Positions 1-11,185 of a stretch of 64,000 nucleotides of DNA are shown here, in pieces. The DNA is taken from contig JABMLP010000003.1 of the NCBI GenBank assembly GCA_013176395.1, forward strand, positions 1,488,001 to 1,552,000. The letters run 5' to 3'. Source of the stretch: Venturia oleaginea (taxonomy: Eukaryota; Ascomycota; Dothideomycetes; Venturiales; Venturiaceae). Both the position numbers and the translations under genes were made by a program. Below the pieces are notes generated by a model. It saw only the letters and a program-made list of their open reading frames with translations, was not told where the DNA came from and made no database searches. Position 1 is the first letter of the stretch. Every line of letters starts with the position of its first letter.

Positions 1-164
1 TCTTACCACGGAATCATTCAGCAGCAGCAGCAGCACGTCATCTACCTCACCTACCTCTCCTTTATCATTTGTCTCGCGTTATTTCCTCCTTGCAAACTTT
101 CAATAACATAAACACGTTCCTGCAGATTCTCACCATCCACACCCTCAATCCACACCTCGCCACC

Positions 165-680
165 ATGAAAGTCTCCAAAACCCTCACCGCCGGCCTCGTC
201 TGCCTCTTCACCTGCGTCACGGCCTCCTCCAACAACCCATTCACACCGTCCGAGAAAAGCGCCTGCGAAAAAGACGGTGGCAAAGTATCCTGCTGCGACC
301 ACAGTCTTGACAGCTTTCGAGCCCTCTGGAGTAACACGTGTTTCCCGAGTACGAATAACACCTATTTTCCTCTCAATATCCTCTGTCGCGCCCCTAGATG
401 ACCATCAGACTAATGGGTCATATATAGTTGATGACGATAGAGTCACGTTAAAGAATTTCAAAGACAAGAATCAGAGTTTGCGGGGTCTTGTCTGTCCGGA
501 GGATAAGTATGATCATGGGTTCGTCTTGTCTTTCTTTTCTTGCTCTCTTCTGAGTTGCTTTGTCTTTTTTTGGGGGGGATTTGTGCTGATTGGTTTGGTA
601 GACCGTACTGTTGCTATGAGCCTCGTCCCGGGAAGAAGTCCTACTGTGTCTCGAGGAAAAAGCTTGGCCAGGCTGCGTAA
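165..680 (+). CDS. small secreted cysteine-rich protein (candidate effector), 3 exons
   Basis: Exons 165-330, 398-506 and 602-680 join in frame to 117 residues; both introns (67 and 95 nt) have GT..AG borders. The start ATG is in a good context (CACCATGA) and opens a signal peptide, MKVSKTLTAGLVCLFTCVTA. The predicted mature part has seven cysteines in the order C, CC, C, CC, C; the second half of the pattern appears only after splicing, with PYCCYEPRPGKKSYC lying in exon 3. It ends in a basic tail. I do not recognise the family. The spacing is not that of a hydrophobin, which has eight Cys as C-CC-C-C-CC-C. Size, signal peptide and cysteine content fit a secreted effector-like or antimicrobial-type protein; that role is inference. 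An unspliced reading stops at 401 and would lose most of the cysteines. Confidence 0.6.
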
Positions 681-1702
681 AGGTCTTTTGAGACAGTTTC
701 TGGTTGGAAGGGCTAGTGTGTTGGTGAGAGCTCGCGTCCGATTTTAGCCTAGATGTGGTGGTTGTTCATCACTAATATCGCAATGGAAATCGTTCCTCTT
801 GTTTTATGTTCGCAAGAAACAGCCCTGAATCTTGCGATCCTACCGGCTCTAAGATGCGTGATTGTGAAATGCCTCGCAGGGTTAGACAGTTCCATGCTAC
901 AAGGTGGGTCGTATAGAAGCCAGAGATATTTCCTAAGCCGAAGGATACCATGAGAATTGCCCCAAGCTTGCTGGATGGACGGCCTGTCTCTTGTTAGACC
1001 AGTGGCCTGCTACCAGCCAGAATTGAGACCCGGATTTGATAATGGCTTACACATGTGTAACTAAGACCTTTTGATCAACTCGGTTCACCCGTCGCCTTTG
1101 AGGGCATCCTAGACACAGGACTTCATTAATTCAAGATGCAGAGCTGTGACTGGGCTGAGTCGAGTCTTGCTTTCGATGGATAGCTGGTCAAGTGGTTTGG
1201 GACTTCGGGTCCTCTGAAAGAAGAGTGAGCAAAGTGATGTTCTTTGGATGGAAAGGAGAGCCAGTAGACAGGAGACAAGAGATGGTGGGGTTATCAACCG
1301 ATATCGGAGTGCAGGTCTTCCGAACCTCATCTCGTTGTACCTTACGACCACCATCGCGGAGTGGTACAATACTGATGTTTCATACGAGTCTGGTTGGCGC
1401 TGATGCTTTCAAAGCAATGGCAGAACGACGCGACTCACCCAGAGGCTAAGGCCGCTTGCATCGCGTCCATGACGCACTTTGTTTACCCCAACCTCCCGAT
1501 GGGTGTAACGACGAGTCTTGCCTCCCTATCCATCTTCACTTGCCTTCCAGCTTGCTTTTGATAGTCTTCCCATATCTTTGGGCTTGCGTGAAGAGCAAGA
1601 GGTATAGATCTGAAGGCGAGTCGACTAATTTGCAACTACGTATTACCGAAGAATTAGCGAGTTCCACCTCTCCCATTCATCTCGGCCTCTTATAACTTCA
1701 AT
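681..1702. other. intergenic, no gene seen
   Basis: About 1 kb between the secreted protein and the MFS transporter. Short open frames exist on both strands but none has a recognisable domain or a convincing splice pattern. It should contain the promoter of the transporter gene. Confidence 0.5.
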
Positions 1703-3311
1703 ATGGGAACTCGACATGATGAACATACCCCGCTGCTTCGAGACGGCGAAGAAGCAGATGATCGCGAGGTAAGCGAGTGGTTCTAGGGATAAATGAGAGA
1801 AAATTGACATCGCTCAGATCCTGATGCTGACTGATGACGATCCTGAGAATCCTCGATCATGGCCACGCTGGAGGAAATTGGCAAACGTTGCTGTGATAGC
1901 GTTCATGGCCGGTTGGTGTTGCAAATGCAGAAATCTTTTGCTCAGAATAACTTATGTTTATCCCAGTTTTGAGTCCTCTAGCATCTTCTATGTTCACGCC
2001 AGGGATCCGACAAATTGCTGAAGATTTGAAAGTTACAGAGCAGGCAGTCATTGGAGCTACAACAGGCTTTGTCATCTTTTTGGGGATTGGACCGCTCATT
2101 CTCGCGCCTCTTAGTGAGACCTTTGGACGCAGAAGATTATATGTTATCTGCTTCTCTATCTTCACTTTGCTTCAGATTCCTACAGCATTGAGTCCAAATA
2201 TCGCCACACTGATCGCTCTTCGTACCCTTTCTGGATTCTTCGGAAGTGTTGGCATTGCCAATGGTGGTGGGACTCTGAGCGACATGTTTGAGCCTGGAGA
2301 AAGAGCTGGTGTTTTCGGATGGTATCTTCTGGGACCTTTACTGGGGCCCACATTAGGCCCCCTTTTTGGCGGTATCATTGTGCAGCAATTGAATTGGCGC
2401 TGGATCTTCTGGGTGCTGACTATAGTATGTGGAGTGAACACGCTTGCGGGCTATTTCCTACTGCGAGAAACGTACAGCCCGGTCCTTCTCGCTTGGCGCA
2501 AACAAAACTACGAAACCGCGTCCGAGAACAACGAAGGCACAAAATACCGCTACGAAGGTGAGGACCCTAGGCCGCTCGCGCAGAAACTAAGACAGTCTTT
2601 CAAGCGACCACTGAAGATTCTGGTGCAGCCTATCGTGTTCATCATGTCTGTTTATCAGGCTCTGATCTTCGGCACCACCTACAGCATCTACACAAACATG
2701 CAGTCCATCTACTCTGGAGAATACGGATTCGACACCGAACAGGTGGGACTCGTGTATCTAGGTCCCGGTCTAGGATTTCTGGTTGCAGTCTGGTTCTTGG
2801 TCCCTCGCATCGACACGATTTACAACAATCTCTCCAAGAAGTACGGAGGCGGCAAGCCAGAGTTCCGGCTTCCACTGGCAAACATCGGCGCTCTATTCAT
2901 TCCAGTGTCTTTGTTTTGGTAAGTCTTCTACATTGAGATGGGAGGATATAAATGAAAACTGACTTGAGAACCAGGTTCGCGTGGACCGTCGAATATCATA
3001 CGGCGTGGCCGTGGACCATCGCGGCAACCTTCTTCTACGGCATAGGCCAAGTCATGATCCTCAACACCGTCCAAAACTACTACATCGACTCTTTTGAAAA
3101 GTACGCTGCCAGCGCTATCGCTGCAGGCGCTCTATTCCGGTCCATCTTCGGAGGCGTAGTACCTTTGCTAGCTCCTAGACTCTTCGACAAGCTAGGCTAC
3201 GGCTGGGGCATCTCCATCTTCGGATTCCTGAGCGTATTACTCGCCCCCGCTCCAGTTCTGTTCTGGACATTCGGCGAAAGGATCCGAGAGAGATTCACCG
3301 TGGATTTATAG
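1703..3311 (+). CDS. MFS transporter, DHA1 drug/polyamine antiporter type
   Basis: Exons 1703-1768, 1818-1911, 1967-2918 and 2975-3311 join to 482 residues; the three introns are 49-56 nt. The start ATG precedes a short acidic cytoplasmic N-terminus that runs into DDPENPRSWPRWRKL, the usual lead-in to TM1 in fungal DHA1 carriers. The signature APLSETFGRRRLYV lies in the loop between TM2 and TM3, WRWIFW follows in the middle of the N-half, and RETYSPVLL sits at the end of TM6, all typical of the TPO/CYHR-like branch. The charged central loop and a second six-helix half (LYLGPGLGF, VMILNTVQNYYIDSFEKYAASA) complete a full-length carrier. Family members are proton-driven plasma-membrane exporters of drugs, polyamines or fungal metabolites. 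The substrate cannot be read from sequence, and there is no biosynthetic cluster next to it. Confidence 0.9.
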
Positions 3312-3996
3312 TTTAATCTTAATGCTCGAATTCCTTTACACACCTTTTGGCTCTCATCGAGTTCAGCATGTTCGAAATGGTGTGGGAGATGTAATCGCAT
3401 TATGAAAAGGCATAAGATCACTCTTGCCTCCAGACCAGCCACCCCCATTGAACCAAATATTTATCTGCGCATCCGCACTGAATCCACTTCGCGTAGTCAA
3501 ACTATAAGCACATTCAAAATGCGCCGAAGGTATCATTTTCTGGTATCTTACGAAGTTTTGACGAGCTGTCCGTACGGCGATTCCAAAGAGACACGGCCAG
3601 CACTTTGAGAACATGGGAGTTTTTCTCGAGGAAAAGAGTCATAATAGTCATAATCAGGTGAAATTATCTTGCTAGAAAATTTTCGCCCTCCATCTGAAGT
3701 TGGGAGTGAAAAGAGATGCTGCACACTCGTCATCTCTGGCTCGTTTCTTCAATCCTTACAATCGATAGTCGAGGTCAGGTTGTATCTTGCGAAGAGGTCT
3801 CCCAATTCAAGGTCCCTCCGTTGGGGCAGTACAAAGCATGTTTTGTCGTCAGGATCTGGGACAGTCTAAAAAGTTGTATTCGTTAGGACATGATGTCGGT
3901 GCCTGTATAGACCCTCTTAAATGCCCTCCCCATCCTACAACAACACCAAAGGTATACTTTTGCCTCTATTTCCTGATGATTAGTACATGCGATGCC
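3312..3996. other. convergent intergenic region, no gene seen
   Basis: 685 bp between the 3' ends of the MFS gene and SSZ1. It holds 3' untranslated sequence only; short open frames lack any recognisable feature. Confidence 0.5.
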
Positions 3997-6019
3997 CTAA
4001 GCTTTCGGCGCCTCAACGGAACCGCGAACACCACCCTTACCACCGACTTCTCTCGCGATGATGCTTACACCCAAATCAGGTCGCACGTCGATCTGGACCT
4101 CGACCTTGCCACCCTTCTTGACACCCTTGACGGCCAATTCGGCAATGGTCTGCCCGACCTTCCATACCTTCTCCCTCTTCTCTTCCTCTTCCTCATCGCT
4201 GTCGTCGCTGTCGTCCGAGTCATCGGAATCCTTCTGATCACCGTTCGTGGCTGACTTCTCAACCTTGGAGACTTTGATGTGATGGCTGGCTTCGGTTATC
4301 TTGACGATGAAGTCACCGCCAGCAGGCGGAACGCCAATAATGGCTGTCCTTCGGACTGGGACGGGTGTGTGTGCCTGCACCAGAGGAGCAAATCTGCCCT
4401 TGTCTGCATCGTCGGAGACTGTAAGAACACCAAGAGTGACCTCGAGATGCGGTGTGGCGGTGATAACTGGCTCACAGCTTTCACGAATAATGTCGGTTTC
4501 GTAATCAGCGATGAGACTGGCTTGGATAGCGGCGCCTCGGGATGGAAGCTCCGATGGGTTTATGGCGTCAGATTTTGTGGCTGGCGCCCAGACAGTGCTC
4601 TCGGGGAATGCATTCTTCATGTTGTTTGCGATTTTTGGTGTATGCGACATACCACCAGCAAGGATGATGTCGGTGACATCTAGAGGGTCCAGTTCGGCCT
4701 TTTTGACGGTCTGCTGGACAAGACGAAGTATGGCGTCGAAAAGAGGCCCGCTTAAGAGCTCGTATCGCAGTCTGTTGATGGTGCATGTGAAATCAATGCC
4801 GCCGGATAACGACTCGACGCTGAAAGACGCGGAGTTACCCAAGCTCAAGGCCTTCTTGACAGCTTCAGATTCCAGTCTTAGCTTTGCAGTAGCACGCTCG
4901 TTCTTCATTGGGCTGCCGACGTCCTTGTTCTTCTTGAGGAACTCCTTTGAGAAATACTCCATGAGCTTCTCATCGAATTTTGTGCCATTGGTTTCGAAGT
5001 CGTGGGATGTAGCAAGAACAGTGTAGATGCCCCCTCTTGAAGCCACAACGGCAATATCAGATCTGATTCCACCCAAGTCTGCCACCACCACGATTTTGTC
5101 TGAGGTAGTAGCGCCAGGTCGTGCATCGTAAGCCAAAATGGCTGCGACCGGCTCGCTGATGAACTGTAGAACCTCTAGGTCGGCTGCGGCTGCGGCTTTG
5201 CTCAGAGCTTCCTTTTGTGATGGGCCAAAGTTTGTGGGCACCGTGATAACGGCAGAGTCAACCTTCTTTCCGAGGAAGTCAGAAGCAGAGTCCTTGAGTT
5301 TCCGTAGGTGGCGTGTGGTGATCTCGGAGACGGACACGATAGATGGCTCTTCGGCCTCGCTGTCGTGTATCGAGAAAGCAACAGATCCGTCATGTTCGAT
5401 TGGGTGTGCAGAGTTGTGGCAAGGACTGGGATCGATTGATTTGAACCTGGTCATCTGTTAGCCATGGTCTGATTGCGAAACCTCCACAGCGAGGTCTCGA
5501 TTGACCTTAAAGGTTGCCTGAGAATCAGCTCTACTGTCTATCGAGATCAAAGTCGCACATCTCTCGCAATTTACATCTGGAAATCGACAGAAACGTTATC
5601 AATATCGGTCTCGAGTTGGAGACGAATAAGGAGATCTAGTTGTTTGTCTAACAGCCTGATTTGACAGCCCTGCTGTAATGCCCCGAAAGTCCAATATCTG
5701 AATACTGAGCTACTTACTCTTGTCCCAGGAAGTCTCGCCAGAAAGCGACCGTATTCTTCGAGTTACGGACAATTTGCGCCTTTGCCTGTGTGCCCTGGAA
5801 CTCCTCTCCATCGACGTAGGATAATATACTGGGGATCTGACGATCACCCTCCTCGTTGGCAATAACTTCAGCTTTGCCTTCCTATACATAATCAGCATGA
5901 TTGTATTCTCCCCAGGACTATCACTATCTTCTTACAGCAGTCGTATATGCGAAGGAGCTGTACGAGTTGCCAAAGGAGATACCAATGGCAACCCGTTCGG
6001 GGGCCTCTTCCACGCTCAT
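3997..6019 (-). CDS. SSZ1: Ssz1-type ribosome-associated Hsp70-like protein
   Basis: On the minus strand, exons 6019-5936, 5881-5718 and 5446-3997 give 565 residues. The start MSVEEAPERVAIGISFGNSY is the Hsp70 phosphate-1 region. Exon 2 continues EGDRQIPSILSYVDGEEFQG and ends FLGQE, which joins FKSIDPSPCH in exon 3 across an unusually long 271-nt intron. Exon 3 carries ITVPTNFGPSQKEAL, FISEPVAAILAYD and LAGGMSHTPKIANN, all actin-like ATPase-fold motifs. In yeast Ssz1 pairs with zuotin in the ribosome-associated complex (RAC), which activates Hsp70 Ssb on nascent chains. The beta domain is short and contains a low-complexity DSDDSDDSDDSDEEEEE stretch near residue 490 instead of a full canonical substrate-binding domain, as expected for Ssz1 rather than Ssa/Ssb. 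An ATG at 5452-5454 lies inside intron 2 and is not the start. Confidence 0.93.
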
Positions 6020-8046
6020 TTTGTCTGTATGATCGGCGGTATTGGGGGGAATCGTGTGGTTTGAGGAGTGGTGGGAGTCTTGGTGGGTTGGAATGTGCTT
6101 TAGTTGATCCCGAATCGCACTTTTTTGACTTTGCTGCGATCGTCAAAATATTCTACACGCAATAGCCGCCCCCTCTAAGCGCGACGACGACCTCATCTGT
6201 CCATCTAACATGGGACCTTTTACCCACACCAAAACCAGCCCATGATGCCAAATTTGAGATTGATATCGCGAAAGCTCAGGCAATTCAATTACTGGAATCG
6301 TCAGGAGCTCAGCGATTATCGCTTCCAAAGAGAGCCACTGTATCTTAAAGCCTCATTTCCATGTTCATCTCTGCAGGACATCATTCCGATGTCCCATCTG
6401 CCCAACTTTCCTTCCTTCATATCGGTCAATCCACCGTTGCTAAATCATCTAAATCTCCTATAGTTCTTCAATCCTACAGCAACTCGTCAAGCCATGCAGT
6501 CTCCGGAGAACAGAGGAGCTACGAATCCGCCAAACTCGCCCAGATGCTTGGTAGGATCGTATTACTAGAACAAGTTATGAATGTATGTGAGGTGGGAATC
6601 CGGGTAGCTGTAGATGAAGGATGTTTTTTCTGCACCCTAGCCTATGTCGATTTACATCCATGTATCCTCGGACACCGCTCAACAACATGTCATCTATCGC
6701 TCTCTCGACATTCTCAGCAGGCGTCGCATTTGATCAAAGGGCACGTATTCTGGACTTTTAGATCCGACACCCAGTCAGATCACGTGGTCAGATTGTCCGA
6801 GATGTTGAAATGCTTCGGCGAGCATCTCAATAGAGACAGAGGCGGTGCGTGCCTCACTGCCAGAGTACTGCATATGAAGGATTCTGAAAACATCCAGGGC
6901 CAACAAATTACCCGGCCCTCACCACCACGGAATGCAGACGGACCCCAAAGCTAATTCAGTGGCATTGGTTCCTTTCAGTACCCAGAATAGCGTGGCTATA
7001 TTCTGGTAGTGGATGATAATGCTCTATCTTTACAGTACCCTAGCCCGTCAATTTCTGGCCCCAACAGCATGCGAAGCGCGCAGAATTCACTCCTCGTGAT
7101 TGTCCTTCGTATTGCCTTGAGCGCAACATGATCGGTACCAATGCGCCAAGCAGCAGTATGCCTCATACAGCAGCGATTAAATCCCTTCTCAAGACCTGCA
7201 GAACTGGTTTCGATTACGATGCCGGCCGCTGCGAAGTATCTGACCAAGAATTCGCGACCCAATTCCGAAGGCCAGAACGAAAACCGTTCGTCTAGTACAG
7301 GAATGGTCCGGCTATGTCTCCTTGCTACGGGGTTGTTCGGTATAGCTCCTAGTTTGCTGTACGTGTTCTTTGGTGATATTGGGGAGCTAGTCACTAATGA
7401 ACAATTTAGTGCAGGAGCGATGGCGCTCCATCTTCCATTCAATTGTTCGCAGAGCAGGAGTTCGCCCCTCTAGATGGTGTGTCAGGCATTGCACTTGGGA
7501 GTTTTTGGAGGATCTTGCAGATGCGGTGAACATCCCGTCTTCGCACCATGTTGATCATTCGCAAAGCTGGACTTAGGCAGGATCTGTGTATCGATTGAAT
7601 TTTTTATATAGCCTACAAGCATGTACGATATGATTCCTCTTCCCTTACTTGCAAATTTTAAATACGCTTTAATTTCAACCAGACTTCGATCTAGCATGCC
7701 TAGCTGAGCTCACCGTGTTTTTCACTTCCGCTCCTTCTCTGACAAGAATTCAGAGAGAGATGATATCATTGAAAGTTCTCTGCCACGCTTGATGACCCAA
7801 ATCGATAGTATTGACCATCTGAGGCTAGATAGTACCCTGGTGGAGGTTGCATGGGATATTGGTTCCCATCTGAGGCTAGATAGCACCCTGGTGGAGCTCT
7901 CTGACGAGCCGGTGTAAGTGCGTTTATAAGAGCTTGTCTTCGGCATTATCAGTGGGTGGCTAATCCAATCGAAATATGTATACTAACGCTGGAGTGATGG
8001 CGGGTTGTCTGCGTTTGCTTGGCTTGATAAAAGCCCTTAGGCACTG
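6020..8046. other. gene-poor 2-kb stretch with unassigned ORFs
   Basis: The first part should be the SSZ1 promoter. A 197-codon ATG-initiated ORF at 6361-6954 (+) and a 148-codon minus-strand ORF at 6996-7442 have no recognisable motif and no matching splice partners, so I do not call them genes. A 31-bp direct repeat (listed separately) lies near 7.85 kb inside a short plus-strand open frame that ends at 7918. The stretch looks like decayed or non-coding DNA. Confidence 0.4.
7815..7896 (+). repeat. 31-bp direct repeat, two copies 51 bp apart
   Basis: Copies at 7815-7845 and 7866-7896 share CCATCTGAGGCTAGATAG and continue to GGTGGAG with one C/T difference. The spacing is a multiple of three, and the plus-strand frame through both copies is open, reading HLRLDSTLVE twice. 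It could be a duplicated piece of a lost coding region. Confidence 0.8.
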
Positions 8047-8872
8047 TCAGCAGATAAACTCTTGTTTAAACATCGGTACTAACTTGACATAATCAGAGCG
8101 TGGAGCTTCTACTGCTTCCGCTTCTCCTAGCAATCCCAATTGAACTTCACCTATTACCAGTAATAGAGAAGGTAACTTGTTCACATCGTAGCAAGCCCCC
8201 GCTCGCTTCGCAGCCGTCATATCTATGTCGAGTTCGCGGAAAGTAGATTCGAGCTCGGGATATCTCTGCATGACGAGGCCAATTACAAGCACATCTAGCT
8301 GTTTGATATGTGGCAATAAAAGCTCTCTGAACTTTTCTGCTACCCATTGCAAGTCTGTGGTATCATCGGGTTTCTTGCGTCGCTCAGCCGCCTTGAGCTT
8401 CCCTTTGAATATGGTGAACATATCCAAGAATTGGCACGGCCCGCTCATTGATTGAGTACCAGTCAGGCTGACAGTGTTTGTTGAAGTATTTTTCATTGTG
8501 TAACGAGCTCCTATTTACATCTTAGCCAATATCAGTAAAACTAGTAACTCTATGCCCACCTGGGAACTGCTCGAGATAAATATCCAATACAATAGTTGGA
8601 GCATGACCGGGTCTATCAGACCAGACAAATATGACGCTATCATCCCGATTGGAGCGTATCACATTAAATCCTCTACTATCTAGAAGGCGTAAGATCGTCT
8701 CTTTCTTGCTGGCCACTAAGCATTCGATACTGGTTCTCTCTGGTGTAGCGCCGTAGATTGCCATGGCATAATCACCAAACATACCGTGCCTAATCCCTGC
8801 TGCACTGAGCACACGGGAAAGTGTAATAGCAGCATCATTCATACGAGCTAGGAATGTCATTTCGGCTTCCAT
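8047..8872 (-). CDS. nucleotidyltransferase-fold-like fungal protein
   Basis: Exons 8872-8560 and 8510-8047 (minus) join in frame across a 49-nt GT..AG intron and give 258 residues. The ATG at 8872 (MEAEMTFLARMNDAA) is the first in-frame ATG; the open frame upstream of it starts only from GTG. The N-terminal half reads LSAAGIRHGMFGDYAMAIYG, then TSIECLVASKKETILRLLDS and TIVLDIYLEQFPG. This resembles fungal proteins of the nucleotidyltransferase superfamily, where the usual core is GG.A....G..R.T.DID. Here the helix motif is FGDYA, and the expected first metal-binding D.D pair appears as SIEC, so catalysis is doubtful. The C-terminal half is helical with no recognised domain. The function is unknown; the gene stands alone in a relic-rich stretch. 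Confidence 0.6.
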
Positions 8873-10204
8873 TTCGGTGGGATTGATAATCGTGGTCTTC
8901 GGTATGAATCGAGAGCAAGCAATAGTCACAAACTACACAAAAACACGAATACGAGGGTAACTAAGATTGAAGATTGCATGACCCTTTGAAGCAGGATTCT
9001 TCAGTGTATTTGAATAATCTGAGTGTAATCAACGCGTCAGAATCTCATCATCTCGTCCAAGATAGGCAACATACTCCCGAAGGTCAGCACCATGCAGCCT
9101 TGATTGCCGATAGCCGGAAAAACTCGCCAGATGATATCCTGGAAGTTCCTGGAGAAGCTGCGCCTCGATCTCTTTTGAAATATAAGAAGTGATTCTGTTC
9201 CCAGAAAAAGGGTCTATTCGTTGTGCTTTCCCAGCGATTAACTTGGCCTCTGCCAGCGACGCCTTGACGAGAAGAAGGACGGAATGGCCATTCCGTTGAC
9301 CAGCTGCTCAGCGCCAATCATGGCCATCCCGTTATTCTCCTCGTCAGGGCGTCGCTGGCAGAGGCCAAGGAATAACAATAGTAAACGCGGCCATTTCAAT
9401 GACTGTGTAAGAGGCATAGAAAGGGAGTCGTAGATGTGACGACTGGAACCTTGACACTTTGCCATTTCTGTACTACTAATAACGGAATCTTCCAGTGGAA
9501 TTAGCCCTTGCGAGACGTCATCAAATATAGTGACGGTGACGTATGGGATGCTTCCTGCAGTTGTTCGTACTCTCGGCAAACCGCATTTGTATTCGGAGTA
9601 ATTGTCCTACTCTTCCAGCTCTTGGGCTTCGAATAGACCAGTAGAGATAAGATGTACTATAGCTTTTCGTAGCTGCGTCGCCGCAACGCACAATTCCAAG
9701 TCCTACGTCTTTGTTCAGCTGTGTAGATTTCTTCCATTGCGATGATGGGCGGAATAATCCGAGCATTGCACGGTTGCCTACACGATGAGGTGAGGTGTTC
9801 GCTAGAACCAATAAATCGGCTAAAGTCTCCAGCTGCACATGCATTGCCAGAATGTACTGCGCAATGCATTGACTTGACTCGACCACGCCTTGCTACTACT
9901 TTGTAGAAGATATATAATGCATGTCCAAGTATGTCAATGCATGGGGTAGTAGTACCAGCGCCCGTCAGTCTTGTTTCAACGACGAATGAATACAGGTCTC
10001 TAGTAGGGATAGTCCGCCAATCAATCACCTCAGATCTTGTCGATCAGCTTACCAACCAATGAATACCAATTGAAAAGTTGATTTAAGACTGACCCGCACT
10101 GGGGAGACTTTAGCCGGAACTAGAATAGCGCGTTGACCAACCAACACGGGCATGGCCACCGCCAGTCCGCCACTTCACCCTCACCCAAATCATCCCGGAC
10201 TCCA
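8873..10204. other. intergenic with hairpin and short decayed frames
   Basis: About 1.3 kb with overlapping short open frames (for example 9657-10028, minus) and no recognisable domain. It contains the hairpin at 9243-9368 described separately. I see no gene. Confidence 0.4.
9243..9368. repeat. foldback hairpin, 48-bp arms, 30-bp loop
   Basis: The arm at 9243-9290 starts TTGGCCTCTGCCAGCGACGC. The reverse complement of 9321-9368 starts identically and matches over 48 bp with five mismatches, mostly transitions. The loop is 9291-9320. The structure resembles a tiny foldback element or a MITE remnant. I could not confirm a target-site duplication. Confidence 0.85.
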
Positions 10205-10742
10205 GTGCAGTTCTTGAGAGATATTTGCCACCTGTTTGAGACACGGCTGCCTTTCCAATTTCTTCTGACCTCCGCCCGAAGTTGGGCACCAGTACGATAG
10301 CTACCAAATCCCGCCACATGCACCATACTTGATCCTCGCAGGCGACGTAGGGCGTCTAGTTGAATGCGAAGCTTATCTGGCCTTCCTTACGCGTCATGTT
10401 GTCAAATTCCAGTCCATCTATCTTGTCCTTGGAAATCACGACTTCTACAGACTTACGCTCGAAGATGGATTGGAAAGAGCTGCGAAGCTAGAAAGAGAGA
10501 AGGCGCTTGCGAACAAAGAACTCGACCTCAAATGGCTGAGTACTCAGGTCGATATAGCTCTAGGACAGATGAAGAGCTATAAAAGGAGACGGATCATCGC
10601 GGTGACGCACCATGCGCCATGCATCAAAGGGACGTCACAGCCAGAGTACACATCGTCTGATTGCAACTCGGCCTTCACAACTGACCTACTAGACAACGGC
10701 TATTGGCATGGAGTGAACCTATGGGTGTTTAGTATCGATTAA
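10205..10742 (+). pseudogene. truncated calcineurin-like phosphoesterase
   Basis: From about 10285 one frame reads HAPYLILAGDVGRL, then YLVLGNHDFYRLT and RRIIAVTHHAPC: the D, GNHD and H motifs of metallophosphoesterases in the usual order. Two ends are damaged. Upstream, the first metal motif is recognisable only in another frame as VQFLRDICHLFE near 10205, where relatives have a SDLHLE-like motif. Downstream, the frame stops at 10742 after WVFSID, exactly where relatives have the FGHTH motif. The segment lacks an ATG start and two metal-ligand motifs, so it is very probably inactive. Sequence past 10742 shows no GHTH continuation in any frame that I could read. Confidence 0.75.
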
Positions 10743-11185
10743 GCCTGGAACAGTCGGGAAGGTCTCCGGATGTGCTGGAGCGCGGCCCGGCTAACGTTTT
10801 CCTTGGCTAGAGAAGAAGGAGAAGAAGGAGAAGACGAAGATATCCCACCCGCTCCCGCTTGTCCGTGACCAGAACGCTCGTGGAGCGGCGGAATCCAATG
10901 GCAGTAGCAGGAATACGCGTAGTCCGGATCACGGGCGATCCTTCTGCTTCTGACGACCATGAGGTGAATTGGAATTGATAGATCCTATTCGATTACGGAA
11001 ACCTTTGTTGGGGAATGACTGAGCAGGGGGGGATCACGTGGTAAGTCAAACTTTGGTACCACCGAGCGAAAAAGTCTCATCGAGAATGCAAACCCTTCAT
11101 GTACCTGAGTTTCTTTCGTTTCCATTTCTTCTCGACATAGCACGGAAATCGTATATCTACAACTTTGGGCGCAAATACTTTCGAC
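10743..11185. other. intergenic, no gene seen
   Basis: 443 bp between the phosphoesterase relic and the F-box-like gene. It includes a short GAAGAAGGA-type run near 10.82 kb and presumably the promoter of the following gene. Confidence 0.4.

Noticed and set aside
5202..5461. Plus-strand ORFs inside SSZ1, MET1, CSN2 and the SMP-domain gene
   Set aside because: Antisense shadows of conserved coding sequence with no independent features.
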